In this document: positions 44,801-55,955 of the stretch, piece after piece
Numbering within the stretch: the first letter of the stretch is position 1
Layout: each line of letters starts with the position of its first letter
Notes under the pieces: generated by a model
What the model was told of the DNA's origin: nothing
Seen by the model: the letters and a program-made list of their open reading frames with translations, nothing else
Databases searched by the model: none
DNA from: Irpex lacteus
Taxonomy: Eukaryota > Basidiomycota > Agaricomycetes > Polyporales > Irpicaceae
Length of the DNA: 64,000 bases
Assembly: GCA_001986395.2 (NCBI GenBank)
Contig: MQVO02000003.1
Span: 1,116,001-1,180,000 of the forward strand
Direction: 5' to 3'
Translations under genes and position numbers: made by a program

Positions 44801-46904
44801 ATATTGAGAAGTACTGATGTACTGACCTTATCTTCTACGACGGGTTGAACTTCGGCTTCTACTGAGGGAACCTCGGGCTCAGCGGTCTCAGCGGCGGGAA
44901 CCACAAGGTCGACCTGTTCACTCTTTCATCCATATCAGCTCACGAATCCTCAAATCAAAAATATCCTATTTTGCTTACCTTGGCGGCCTCGGTAGACGGA
45001 GGTTCAGCAACTTCCTCAAAGGGCTTTTCGGTGGCAGACTCAGGAGCCACAGCGGCTTCCTCAACCTTCGGCTCTTCCGGTTCTGTAACCGCAGGCTCAT
45101 CCACAGTCACCTTCTCCTCAACAACCGGTTCAGCAACAGGAGCCTCTTCAACGACTGCAACAGGCACAACCTTCTCCTCCTCCACAACTGCTTTCTCCTC
45201 AACAACCGGCTCAGCCTCTTCGACGACACTAACAGGCACAACATCCTCAGCCTCAGTCTTGGTCACAGCCGCAGGCACCTCGATACTAGGATCCGGATCG
45301 GCCAAACACGCATTATCGCTCGTCGAGATGACGACCAGCTTCTCTGCAGAGTCGCAGGACTCGACGCTGTGGTTCAACGGAGTAGGAGTAGCAGGGGTTT
45401 CTTTGGTGGGGGTGTCCTCTGCTACGGTTTCGGTAGGCTCTGGTTCAGGGACGGCTGGCTCTGCAGGGACTGGAGCTTCTTCGATGGGCTTGCTCTCCTC
45501 TGCCGCCGGTTCCTCCTCAGTGACGGGTTGCTCGACTGGCTTGACGTTGCTCGCTGACTCGGCGACAGCTGGCTCAGACTCGGCGTGAACGGGTTCCGTC
45601 GTTGCCTGCTCTTCAGGAATCTCTACAGCCGCGACCGCGACAGCAGACTCTTCAGCAGGAGTGTCGACTTCAGCTGTGGCAGGCTCTGACGTGGTGTCCG
45701 CCTCGACGAGCTTCACCTCTCCATCTGCTGGAACCTCTTGGGTCGCTTCTTCCTTGGGCTCTTCTACAGACGCAACTTCGGCGACAGGCTCGGCTGCCGC
45801 TTCGGTTTCTTCAACGGTCGCGGCGGGCTCAGGAGTAGTCTCTGTCGCAGCTGGATGCTCGGAGGATTCGATCTCAGCAACAGCCTCTGCCACCTCTTGA
45901 GCATGCTCAAACTCCGCTGCGGGGACAGTGGGCTCGACAGGAGCTTCAGCCTCCACCACAGGCTTAACCTCTTCGACAGGCTCAGTGGCAGCTTCCTCGG
46001 TAGCGGGAGGCTCAACTGCCTCAACGATGGGTACTTGTTCCGCAGCGACTTCTTCAGAGGGGATGCTCTGAGCTTCAGGCGTGGGCTGCTCAAGTTCCGA
46101 GACAGCCGGAGCTTCTTCAGGGACGCTGACGTGCTCTGATATAGGCTCGGTCTCTGGTTCCTCCTCGACGGTGGGTGCAGCAGCGGCCGCGGGAGCTTCG
46201 ACTTCTTCTTTCTCCTCTGTGATATCATCCTTAGGTGTAGTCTCAGCGGCCTCAACAGGCGGCTCGTCTACAGGGACTTGAGGCTCTGCGGCTACGGGCT
46301 ATAAGGATTTATCAGTCGATGATCTTGCTGCATATATGATAAAGAGACGAACCTCCTCTGTGGTTGCTAAAATAGGTGCAACGGGCTCTTCTGAGGCGGC
46401 GGGAACGCTTTCCTCTACTTCAGCTGCTGAAGGTGCCTCTTCGTGAGACGCAGGGGCGGGTTGAGCGGGCTCTTCAGTCTTTGCGACTTCTTCTTGTACA
46501 ATTTCATGCGTGGCTCGAGAGAGATCCTCCTCCTTCAATGAAACTTTATCGTTTGATGTTTCGTGGGTCGTCTGACCAGACACGTCCTATGTGTGAGATA
46601 CGAGTGTCGCACGACGACGGGGACAGAGACAACGCACCTCAGCGACAGCAGAGTCCTCCGCAACAACACTTTCATCCTCCTTCTTCAGGGTATCTTCAGC
46701 AGTGGCGGCGGGGGCAAGCTCTGACGGCTCCTCTGCTGTAACTGGCTTCGCAACGGGAACACTCTCTTCTTCAACTACAGGCTGTACTGCTTCTTTACTT
46801 GCAAGAACAGGCTCCGGGATATCTTCATGATGAACGACGCCGTTCTCTTGTGTGATGCCATTAGCGGGTTCCTCGTGGCGTTCGTCACCTGCGACAGCAG
46901 ACAT
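41854..46904 (-). CDS. 1517-residue disordered acidic protein with WTPSYSV repeats and CVIF CaaX-type end
   Basis: I do not recognise this protein. Ten exons (46904-46638, 46586-46353, 46298-44979, 44913-44827, 44776-44348, 44293-43892, 43835-43545, 43495-42467, 42406-42249, 42190-41854) sum to exactly 1518 codons. The N-terminal 900 residues are Glu/Ala/Val/Pro-rich low complexity and certainly disordered. The C-terminal half carries nine copies of a short motif, [FW]TPSY[ST]V-x-x-QG: PWTPSYSVETQG (exon 6), SWPTSWTVSSQG (exon 7), six in exon 8 (for example PWTPSYAVTTQQG, SFTPSYSVSRQGSRSSLKEA) and PWTPSYAVTTQG (exon 9). The last exon has a conserved-looking patch (SSRYFPGGWFSGNPKTPED) and ends KEKKHHRTCVIF, a polybasic CaaX-type box. 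Prenylation and membrane anchoring are inferred. The exon boundaries are almost all phase 0, which suits repeat growth by exon duplication. Confidence 0.82.
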
Positions 46905-47471
46905 GACGAGTGAAGGGTAGTGATGTGAGCGAAATGTAGGGTGGGTTTGCAGGAACCTAGACGATTAGTTTAGTCCACATAAGAGTTTCTGAGGACCAAC
47001 GCGAGCACACACCAGTTGTCGTCGACGGAGGTGGATTGAGAGCCCAAGTCGACTTGAAACGAAAGAAAGAAGGCGGGCGACTGGCGAGAGACCTTAGAGT
47101 CACGAGCACGTGACCGCCGATCACTCAAATTGCTTCTCCCGGGTCGCGACTGATTGCGTTCGGCGGGGCTCGCCCAACGCCTTCCGACAGTCGGTGTAGG
47201 TAGAAGGTCACTACGACGTTGCTTTGCGAGGACTGCTCTGGTACTGGTCTCACTGGCCTTGAGAACTGCTAAGATAGCCAGTCACAAGAGTGAATGGCAC
47301 ACAGATCCCACCAATCACCATCGGTCCGACTGCCCTGGCCTCGCGTCACACTAAACTCACCGTTACCTAAGCCAGACAAGCTAGAATGCAATCGGGTTTC
47401 TGTCTTTAGCAGCTAGGTACGAGCACTGAATATAAAGATAAGCATCGTAGATACGCGGTCGTATTGTACAT
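46905..47471. other. Promoter of the CaaX-type gene and 3' flank of PRM10
   Basis: About 570 bp, no gene seen. Confidence 0.5.
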
Positions 47472-49758
47472 TCAGAAAGAGAATATGGCAGCATTCTTGC
47501 GTGTGCCAAAGGCATACACGACTGCTTGGCTCACAAACAGCCCACAAGTGACTCCGATAACGACAGCAATCATCGCTCCTCCAATGTCTATACCACTTCC
47601 CTGTGCGGTGATACCACCGACAGCTGATAAGCCCGACTGTGTGTTGTGTAGGTTAGTGATGGCTACAAGTGTATTGACATAACGTGACTCACCGGGACGA
47701 GGAACAGAACGCCGGTCACCATGACCGTAAAGGCCGTCCCGTTCATCCTTCGGGAATACAGGTTCCCAAGTATACCGACTGAGAAGGCACCAATAAACGA
47801 GACGAAGTCGGACCGATTGGGTATGAAGTGGTTCGCGATCTTGTTCGTCGTATACGAGATGCAAGAAATAACGATCATTACCAGCATGTCCCAAGACCAT
47901 ATCGGCTGCAGGTTCATGAGCGACGACAGCAGCGAGAATATCGGCACGATGACAAACTGCGACCACCAAGGGAAAGGCTGGAGGTACCACGGCAATTCCG
48001 GCTCACGAAGGCATCCAACGACGATTCGATCGTCGCGAGTGGGATCGACCAAGTCCATAAAGGTAAAGGTACCGTTGAGAGGCAGTCCGTGATTGATGAA
48101 GGAAAAGGTACCATTGTCCGGTACGAATTCACCGACGACTGACATTGATGTGTAGACGCGTGTGGCGAGGTCGTCGAGACGGTCGCGAGCCCGGTGGTCG
48201 ATGACGAGGTACAGGTCGTTGCCGATTTGAAGACCGAACCCGAGGAAGAAGGTGTATATGAGTGCGTACATCATCTTGATGCTGCCACAAGCGATGTTCT
48301 TCGACGCCAGTTCTAGAGAGCCGCTCACTATTGCGATCGTCAGTAAACCTGGTCAATTGAGTCGTGTTGCTACTTACGAATGAGAAATCCTGGTAGAATG
48401 GATACAATGCTAGCAGATGCTATAGCGTTGTAGCAGAAAATGCCGCCTGGGATACTCCCAAGGGCCCGTGCAGCGAAAGATATCAACATGACGACACAAA
48501 CTCTGTTCACTCCAAATCAGCATCCACAACAAAATCATAGCGGACAAGAACTCACTCGAAGACATGGGCATACCACGACTTCGCCTTCGCAATAACACCA
48601 TTCCGCATGATAGCCAAGAACACCGCAAAGAACCCAGCCAGCCACATATCAACCAGAGAGCCGCCAAACGCAAGCGGGCAGATCAAAGTCGCAATCCAGA
48701 ACGAGAGTATCAGCTGAGTAACGGACCCATAGATCGGTCGTGCCTCAAGTAGAGCATCCAGTTTCTGTCCTGCCCGTTTTGCGCTGAGCTCGTCGTGCAC
48801 TACTCCGCGATAGATCGTATGGACTTCGTGTAGTCGGCCAAGTGCCATGCGTCCTTTGCACCGGATGAAGTGGGTCTCGGAGGATTTCTCGTCTTCGTTG
48901 ATGAATGAGCACATTATGAGGCCGGGGACGTGGATGAACTCGGCTTTGAGCTCTAGGATACGAGCGGCGGAGAGAAGTTGGGCTTCGATACGGTGCGAGG
49001 GTGCGCCAAAAGTCATCAGTGCTCTACCGAGTTTGATGAGGAACTTTTCGCGGTTGACGATAGCTGGATATGCACGTTAGCTAAATATACTGTGGTGCGA
49101 AAACAGGATACGCACATGAGACGTTATACTGTATCTTGACCGCCCTCGCAGATTTACGACGCTCCCTGTAACTCCTATGCTGCGGGTAGTCCAAGTTGTC
49201 AAAATCGTCGAGCTGTTGCTTTCGCTTGTGAGTGATCAACGGATCGTCCTCGTCGATAACTTGCTCATAATACTGATCGCCCTCTTCCTCTCGCTCCTCG
49301 TTTGGCGACGGCTGCTGTTCATCGAGGTTGTCCCAGTTGTTGTCCTCGTCGTGCTCCACAAAGTGCGTGAGGTAGCCATCTTCCATGTCTGAGTCTGCGA
49401 CCGGTTTGACACCGTTGGTGTCGGCACCGCGTTCAGGGTCCTTCTCGATGTCCTCCGCCTTCCTGCCAGTAGAGAAGTCATTCGCATTAGCACGGGCAGT
49501 GGGTGTATCCTGACCAGAGCCTTCACGATAACGAGAAGGCGACGAGGGGTCGTCTTCATTAGCAGGAGTTAACCCAGGAAGGTCGTCGTCATTTCCAGAC
49601 TGCCAGTTAGATGCAGCATATCTATCTTGCGAGGTACCAGGTTCTTCTCCAATTGCGAATCGAACCCTGGAAGAGCGACTTGAATACATTGATTGACCAC
49701 GTTGCTGTCTCGAGGAGCCTGCTTGAGGAGATCGGTCGTAGTACTCAGTGTACGGCAT
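47472..49758 (-). CDS. PRM10: PRM10/ThrE-family membrane transporter (DUF1212)
   Basis: A 691-residue protein in five exons (49758-49116, 49063-48556, 48502-48378, 48327-47693, 47636-47472), exon sum divisible by three. The first 210 residues are acidic and disordered with many phospho-type Ser, ending in RKSARAVKIQYNVSS. The ThrE N-terminal domain follows: REKFLIKLGRALMTFGAPSH, RIEAQLLSAARILELKAEFI, HVPGLIMCSFINEDEKSSET. About ten membrane segments come after, for example LILSFWIATLICPLAFGGSL, GGIFCYNAIASASIVSILPG, MLVMIVISCISYTTNKIANH and GAMIAVVIGVTCGLFVSQAV. This is the fungal PRM10 type of the ThrE family, whose bacterial member exports threonine; the substrate in fungi is not established. 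Confidence 0.9.
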
Positions 49759-50284
49759 GTTATGGGATGTGTTGTGTCTTTGCAGAGCCCAGTAGACTTA
49801 GCGTACTAGAGTGATACTAGCTTCGAGGTTTATAGTCAGCCAAGCAGCAGAAGATGCAGTGCGGGAAACGAGAGTAACATCGTCCGAGCATAAGATCGGC
49901 TGCCTTGACGTGAGGCTGACAGAGGCTGGCAATGAATTATTGATTGGTGACCGATGATCGGGAGCATCCTATGATGGCTGGAGGCTGGAGGTGGTCGAAG
50001 GTGAAACTGAAGAAAGGCCAAAAAGGGAAGGGCGGGATTCCAAAATGATGCGCCATTGCTCAAGCGCTCGGTTTGCCACTCTGCATCGTGACATCACCAC
50101 CTTGCTAGAGGCCACCGTAGAACTACTGCCTCGTATTATCAGAGCACGTAATCGCGAATATCTTATGACACAATAATCCAAGTACAACCTTCTGCCGGGT
50201 CACTGCTAACCCGAGTCCCTCCTACTACTGATACCGCCGGAATCTCACCCAGCTCCATCTTAACCTCGTTGTGGGTGCAGCATT
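49759..50284. other. Divergent promoter region between PRM10 and MFS gene
   Basis: About 525 bp between two divergent start codons. No gene or clear motif seen. Confidence 0.5.
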
Positions 50285-53190
50285 ATGTCGAGCTCCCAGC
50301 TTGCGGAACACAAAGACTTGGATGCAGAAAAAGGTCAATCTAACGAGCGCCGCAAGGAAGACGCAACGGCCCCTCGAATACCCAGTCCTGCCAGTGTTTC
50401 ACATGAAGCTAATTGGAGAGACACAGAGGAACAGGTTCTACCAAAGAATAATATTCCTTTGGTGTTCTTTGCTTTGTTACTCACTACATTCTTGGTGAGT
50501 CTTTATGGGATGAGAAGAGTACTTTGCTGATTACTACTCCTTACTATCCTATCTAGGCTGCACTTGACGAAACAATGTCGGTGTTGTTCGTACTGTGAAA
50601 TCGGGACGGCTCTGATAAATAAATGTCTAAATTTCTAGCATTACTACAGCTCTTCCTACCATAGTTGAGCAGCTCAAAGGTGGCAAAGACTACTCTTGGG
50701 TTGGGAGGTATGTGAATCAGCCAAACACGCTACATCTCCGCATGCCTTTGATTTCTGACTGCTTGTTCATAAGTGCCTATCTTCTAGCTGCAGCTGCATT
50801 GAGCCCACTTTACGGGAAAATATCCGACATCATTGGGCGTAAAGCTGTCTTGTATCCTATCATCTTACTGTTCCTGGTACGTACACCGTCGTGACGAGCC
50901 CATTCATCTGACAGAATGTCTCCTGATTGATCTATACAGATAGGATCCGCGTTATGCGGTGCAGCACAAAACATGACTTGGCTCATCATAGCCCGTGCCG
51001 TGCAAGGAATTGGGGGAGGCGGTAAGAATGCAATCAAAGATGTTATTCAAGTACTTGAATACGACTCGGACTACTAGGGATACTTCAATTGGCGAATATT
51101 GTCGTGGGAGATCTGGTCCCTCTGAACAAGTTGAGTTGAGCGAATCGTGTATTTGTGACTCCATACTGACTACTAACCCGGGCCAGACGCGGAGCATACG
51201 GCAGCTATGCCGGCGCATTATGGGGTATTGCTTCGTACGTCACGGATTGAATATCACTATGGTGCATAACTGTATATTTACACTATCCGTAGTGTAGTAG
51301 GCCCACTGGTTGGAGGTGTCAGTTCGTCATCATCGCCGATGCAGCTCGACTGCAGCTCACTCTTGGCTGTAACAGGCAATAACTGATCATGCATCCTGGC
51401 GGTGGTACGCACGGATTATCTGTCTCCGATTCCCTACATCGTCATTGACGTACTCCTTTGCTACTCAGGTGCTTCTGGATCAACCTGTATGTGCTCAAGA
51501 GACTCCTTGCTCGGCTTTCCCTTGACTTCCTGAAGTCCGACAGGAGGAGTTGCCCTTGCATTACTCGCATTCAGCCTACATTTTAACCCTCTTGGAAATG
51601 ACAAGACGTTTCGGGAACATGTGGCCGAGTTTGACTTCCAGGGTTTGACGCTGATCGTCGGCGGAGTCGTGTGCCTCTTATTAGGTTTCAACCAAAGCGA
51701 AACGAGCTGTGAGTGGCCCTTCTCGATTCAGGTTGTAACGCTCTCATTAAATGTACGATGGTGTCTCTCCTAGGGAAATCTCCAGCTACCATTGTTCTGT
51801 TAGTGGTAGGAGGCGTTTTGATCGTACTATCTGCCTTCTGGGAGGTATACACAGATCGTGCGCCAATAATCCCACCTCGTTTATTCCGCGTAAGTACTCG
51901 AATACAGCCACAAATCCTCTTCAAGATTAACGCATAGCTGTAGACAAGAACAACGGCCATCATTCTCATCACAACGTTCTTGCATGCCTTTGCCTTCTTC
52001 GCAGGCGAGTAATCCCCACCTTTCATCAAGCGGTCCAGCCTGAGAACACTCATGCATTATATATAGGATCCTTCTACCTGCCTGTGTACTACCAGACTCT
52101 CGGCGCATCTGTCACTCACGCGGGCATCGAGTAAGTTCGACTCGGAACCCGACACGTTCGTGTATTGAATCGCAGATAATTCTTCCAGAATACTCCCGTT
52201 TTCATTGGGAGCATGCACCATCTCGTTCAGCGTTGGCTTCATCATTATTAACCGTCTTGGTAATGTAAAGGGAGTCATGTTCACGTCATTTGTGCGTTAC
52301 AACTACGCCGGATTTGGAGCTCGGGCTCACTAGTACATGATTCACGCTGTTTCCAGGCGGTCATGACGCTTGGATTCGGTCTCATGATCATGCTTGACGA
52401 AGGATCTTCCAGGTGAGCATTCAACTTCTGGGTCGTTTGGCAGATAATTGACGGGACCATCTTTCCTGTCATTTGTGTAGTGCAACCAAAGTTATATACC
52501 CTCTTATAGCGGGTATGGGAGTAGGTGGTCTTTTCTACCCTCCAATTCTTGCCATGCAGGCGGCAATGCCGATCAAAGATATGGCCACCAGCACTGCAAC
52601 CGTTGGATTACTCCGTCAGCTAGGTTCTACTGTGGGGGTATCGGTAGGTCAAGCCATCTGGGCTAGCGTGAGTGTCATAAGTTTGCCCAGAGACAGCCTC
52701 ACACAGAAATACACAGGAGCTTCGCCGACGGTTGACTACAAACCATATAGACCTAGGCACCGAGATATCGAGCTCAAACCTGGCAGACAGTATTAGGCAA
52801 CTCAAAGATCTGCAGGTGCGCATGAATACCCTCTGTAACAGCGAAGACAGCGCCGTCAACTTAACTTCATTTTCTGTAGCCAAACTCTCTTCGCCAAGCA
52901 GCAGAGCACGCTTACGCCAAGAGCATAGCCCTGATATGGGTCGTTGACACTCCTTTTCTGGGCTTGTGTGCAGTCATGAGTACGTGTCCGACGAATGTGT
53001 GAGCCATAAACGATTCACTGTTGTATCAGTTCTATTCCTCAAGAACTATTCCCTGGAGCGTAAAACCAGGCAAGCTGATGAAGACCATCCGGGCGATGAA
53101 GATACACCGTCCACAGCGCACGAACGGGCAGAAGTGGTCTCCGTATCGAACCCTTCACCCTCATCCATAGCACAGCATGACATTTGCTGA
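50285..53190 (+). CDS. MFS drug/H+ antiporter (DHA2 type), 20 exons
   Basis: A 591-residue 14-TM-type efflux transporter. Twenty exons give an exact frame: 50285-50494, 50557-50576, 50639-50707, 50774-50876, 50940-51021, 51078-51129, 51187-51234, 51293-51317, 51376-51404, 51469-51486, 51536-51708, 51774-51889, 51944-52004, 52067-52130, 52189-52291, 52357-52412, 52481-52667, 52717-52815, 52880-52979, 53030-53190. Spliced motifs include [20 protein letters not shown] (DHA2 motif), [19 protein letters not shown] (motif A), [36 protein letters not shown] (motif C), [20 protein letters not shown] and [20 protein letters not shown]. Exons of 18-29 nt are unusually short. The intron at 52005-52066 has a GC donor (CAG|GCGAGT). 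The C-terminal 50 residues are cytosolic and acidic/Ser-rich. The substrate cannot be read from sequence. Confidence 0.9.
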
Positions 53191-53597
53191 AGACAACGGC
53201 TTTACTCGGTCTCACGCGGGACGCCTGAGTACTTACGTTAACGTCCGGGATCTTATATACTTGATGTCATGACCGCTCGCTCACGCTGTCTTGGACCCAC
53301 ATACAGGACGTCCACGAAGAATCTTCTGCTCACAAACTCCATCATTCCACAGAACATCGAGGTATCCTAAACCCTGAAGCCTGATCGATCATTTTCTGCA
53401 ATTGTTTGTTGCTTGACAGCGATCGGGCGACGATGGCCATGGGAGCGTAGTGGGGTCTGTATATCGCAATGTACAAAAGTGTATGGGGACGATCATGGTG
53501 TGAGAGAACCTTGGAGGGTACATGCCCGTCGCGGGAGAATGCTATGTAGGACCTGATTATCGTAATGATTAGTGGCGGCGAGTGAGCCGCCTGTCGT
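53191..53597. other. Convergent 3' region between MFS gene and SDS22
   Basis: About 400 bp between two convergent stop codons. No gene seen. Confidence 0.5.
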
Positions 53598-55109
53598 CTA
53601 CGTCACCCGAATGTAGCTATGAAAAGATGCTGTGAGCTCACTCAGCTACCATGGACAAGTATGTCGAGCTTACGTTGCGTCGAGCTGCTTGAGCTGCGGG
53701 AGAGCGAGTATCACCTTTCGCCTGTAGTGCACGCCTTCCTTGGCCTGGAGAGGATTTCCTTCGAGATAGACTGTCTCAAGGGTGCTCACGTCCTTCAGCT
53801 CAGCCTCGACGTTTTGTATGCTCGAAAGCTTATTGTGGCTTATCTAGAGAACAATCAGCTTTCCTGCTGTGAAATGCATATTATAGCGCTTACCCAAAGC
53901 TCTTCTAACTCTTTCAAATGCGAGATGTTCTCTAGCTCAGCAATGAAGTTGTTCCCAACATCAAGCGTACGTAGCTTCGGCTGAAGACCGGTGAGCCATG
54001 ATCCACGGATAGATAAGCCTGCTTACGTTCTTATCAAGTCCCTCGAGCTTCTTGATGCCGTTATGGCTGATGTACAACTCCTCCAAGTTCTCAAGGTTCT
54101 CAAGACCTTCCAATTTCTCTATGCGATTAGATTGTATCGAGAGGATTTTGAGCTTTGTAAGAGCCCCGAGGTTCTAGAATGATTGTGAGACAAAAGCGAA
54201 GTGGTCTAGTAAGAAAGGGCTGGTACCTCTAGCTGCGCAATCTTGTTCTTTCCCAACCATAGTTCTTCCAGGTTGACAAGCGCATCTAGTCCTTCGATGC
54301 GCTATGTGCCTTGATCAACTGCGAGCATGTTGTAGTTATAAAACGTCAACGTACCCTAATTCTGTTCCCACCGAGCTCCAGACTTCTGAGTGATTGAGAG
54401 GTCGGTCCAAAGCCAGTAATGTGGGAGATCTTGTTCTGAACAAAGTACACAGTGCGAAGATTCTCCCAAAGTGCTATGCTTGCGGGAACATGCTTAATGT
54501 TGTTGAATGACAGATCGAGCACGCTGTGGAATCGCAATGGTCAGTAGGTGTGTGCCATCAAGATGCATGCATTCATACATACGTCAAGTTCTTCAGATTA
54601 TCCAAGGCGTCACCAACACGCTTCAGCTTATTGTCGTACAGATCGAGCTCCTCCAGTGCCTCGAGTGCAGCGAAGTCCTCTTGCTCCAGCTTTGTAATGT
54701 AATTCTGTCGCAAACACAACTTCTTGAGCTTTGTGAACCTGGGCAGTCCTAATCTCCCCAGGCCGGATAGCTTTGAGTGAATGAGTTCTATTTCCTATCG
54801 GTGGTGAATTCCGCTGTATACGCTGATGAATGAACAAGAGGTGCATACCTCTGTATCGTCCGGCAGATTCTCGAGGATCTCAGCGTCATCCACGTCGGGC
54901 TCTTCTTGCTCCTCATCCTCTTCGTCACTCGAGTCCGCGTTCGGTGGGTTTTGTACAACTTGCACCTTTACGGACTTCTCTCTAGTATGCATCCAAACGA
55001 CCAGGTTAGACAAGATATTGATAAGCTCATAAACTATTGCGACATACGGCTTGGGTGGAGCATCGTCCTGAGCAATAGATACCTTCTTCTCTACTATTTC
55101 GTCCGACAT
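53598..55109 (-). CDS. SDS22: SDS22, leucine-rich-repeat regulator of protein phosphatase 1
   Basis: A 357-residue protein in nine exons (55109-55048, 54981-54849, 54794-54583, 54523-54355, 54301-54227, 54173-54027, 53980-53894, 53843-53674, 53616-53598), exon sum divisible by three. After an acidic N-terminus (SSDEEDEEQEEPDVDDAEIL) it is a run of about eleven 22-residue SDS22-type LRRs, for example LEELDLYDNKLKRVGDALDN, LRSLELGGNRIRRIEGLDAL, LEELWLGKNKIAQLENLGAL, LKILSIQSNRIEKLEGLENL and LEELYISHNGIKKLEGLDKN. It ends with the LRR cap VYLEGNPLQ...YRRKVILALPQLKQLDAT plus YIRVT. Sds22 binds PP1 catalytic subunit in the nucleus and controls mitotic exit and PP1 maturation. The last exon is only 19 nt including the stop. 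Confidence 0.95.
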
Positions 55110-55955
55110 ATCTTACAACGAGCAGAATACAAAGAAATGGTTACGATACAACCTGCAACTGAACTAATGAGTCGATATGCATCCACGAGCGCTCATGTGA
55201 TGGGGCCTACATGCCGACTAAACGCCCGCGGGTGCCGAAGCGCACGTGACAGACGCGACGCATACGCAAAATCCCCGTCGATCGTGGCGACAAAGGACAG
55301 TGAATTCTTTCGGGCTGATGGTGAGTAAGACCGATGGCCGGGGGAACAAGCATCATGCTTTTAGTGTGCACAGCTCGAAATCATCGAAACCTTCTGTTGG
55401 GAGCCTCTTGGGAGGACCCGTAGTTAAGATGCAGATTAGCATAGGGCAGATTGTGTTCGCCTTCTGTACCAAGACGTGATCGATCAGCCAACGTCTCGGG
55501 ACGTCCGTCGGGCGGGGGAGAGTGGGGTGAGTACTTATATGGGTGAGAGTTGTGGCGTCGTACGTACAGACCAAAGGAGAAGGTATAGTAAACGTGCCAT
55601 TGCATTCTCTAAGCTCAAGACAGACTAGAACTGTTGTACTGGCAAAGGTGTGGACGAGTAGATACACAATACACTAGCAGCCCAATGCGGACTGTTTAAA
55701 GACATCATCACAGAAACACAGTCCCCGTTTTCGACAAAATTTCATAAGACAAAATAGAAACGCCTTTCCTATGGACACAGAACGCAGAGAATGATAAATA
55801 CACGACGCAAGGGGAGTGGGGTGAAGACACGCGAATAGTTAAAAGCCGCGAGTGGGAAAATGCTAGGAGGAAATGCGAGCGAGCGACCTTATAATACGGG
55901 CCCGTCGAGAACGGAACGGAGGAGGAGGAAATTAGGCGAGACACCACTGCAACCT
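55110..55955. other. SDS22 promoter and 3' flank of WC-2
   Basis: About 850 bp with no supported gene. It holds the SDS22 promoter and the 3' UTR of the PAS-GATA gene. Confidence 0.5.

Noticed and set aside
44971..45588. Long plus-strand ORF rich in Ser, Thr, Gly and Ala opposite the CaaX-type gene
   Set aside because: It is the antisense of a Glu/Ala/Val/Pro-rich coding region; the minus-strand model has consistent splice phases over ten exons.
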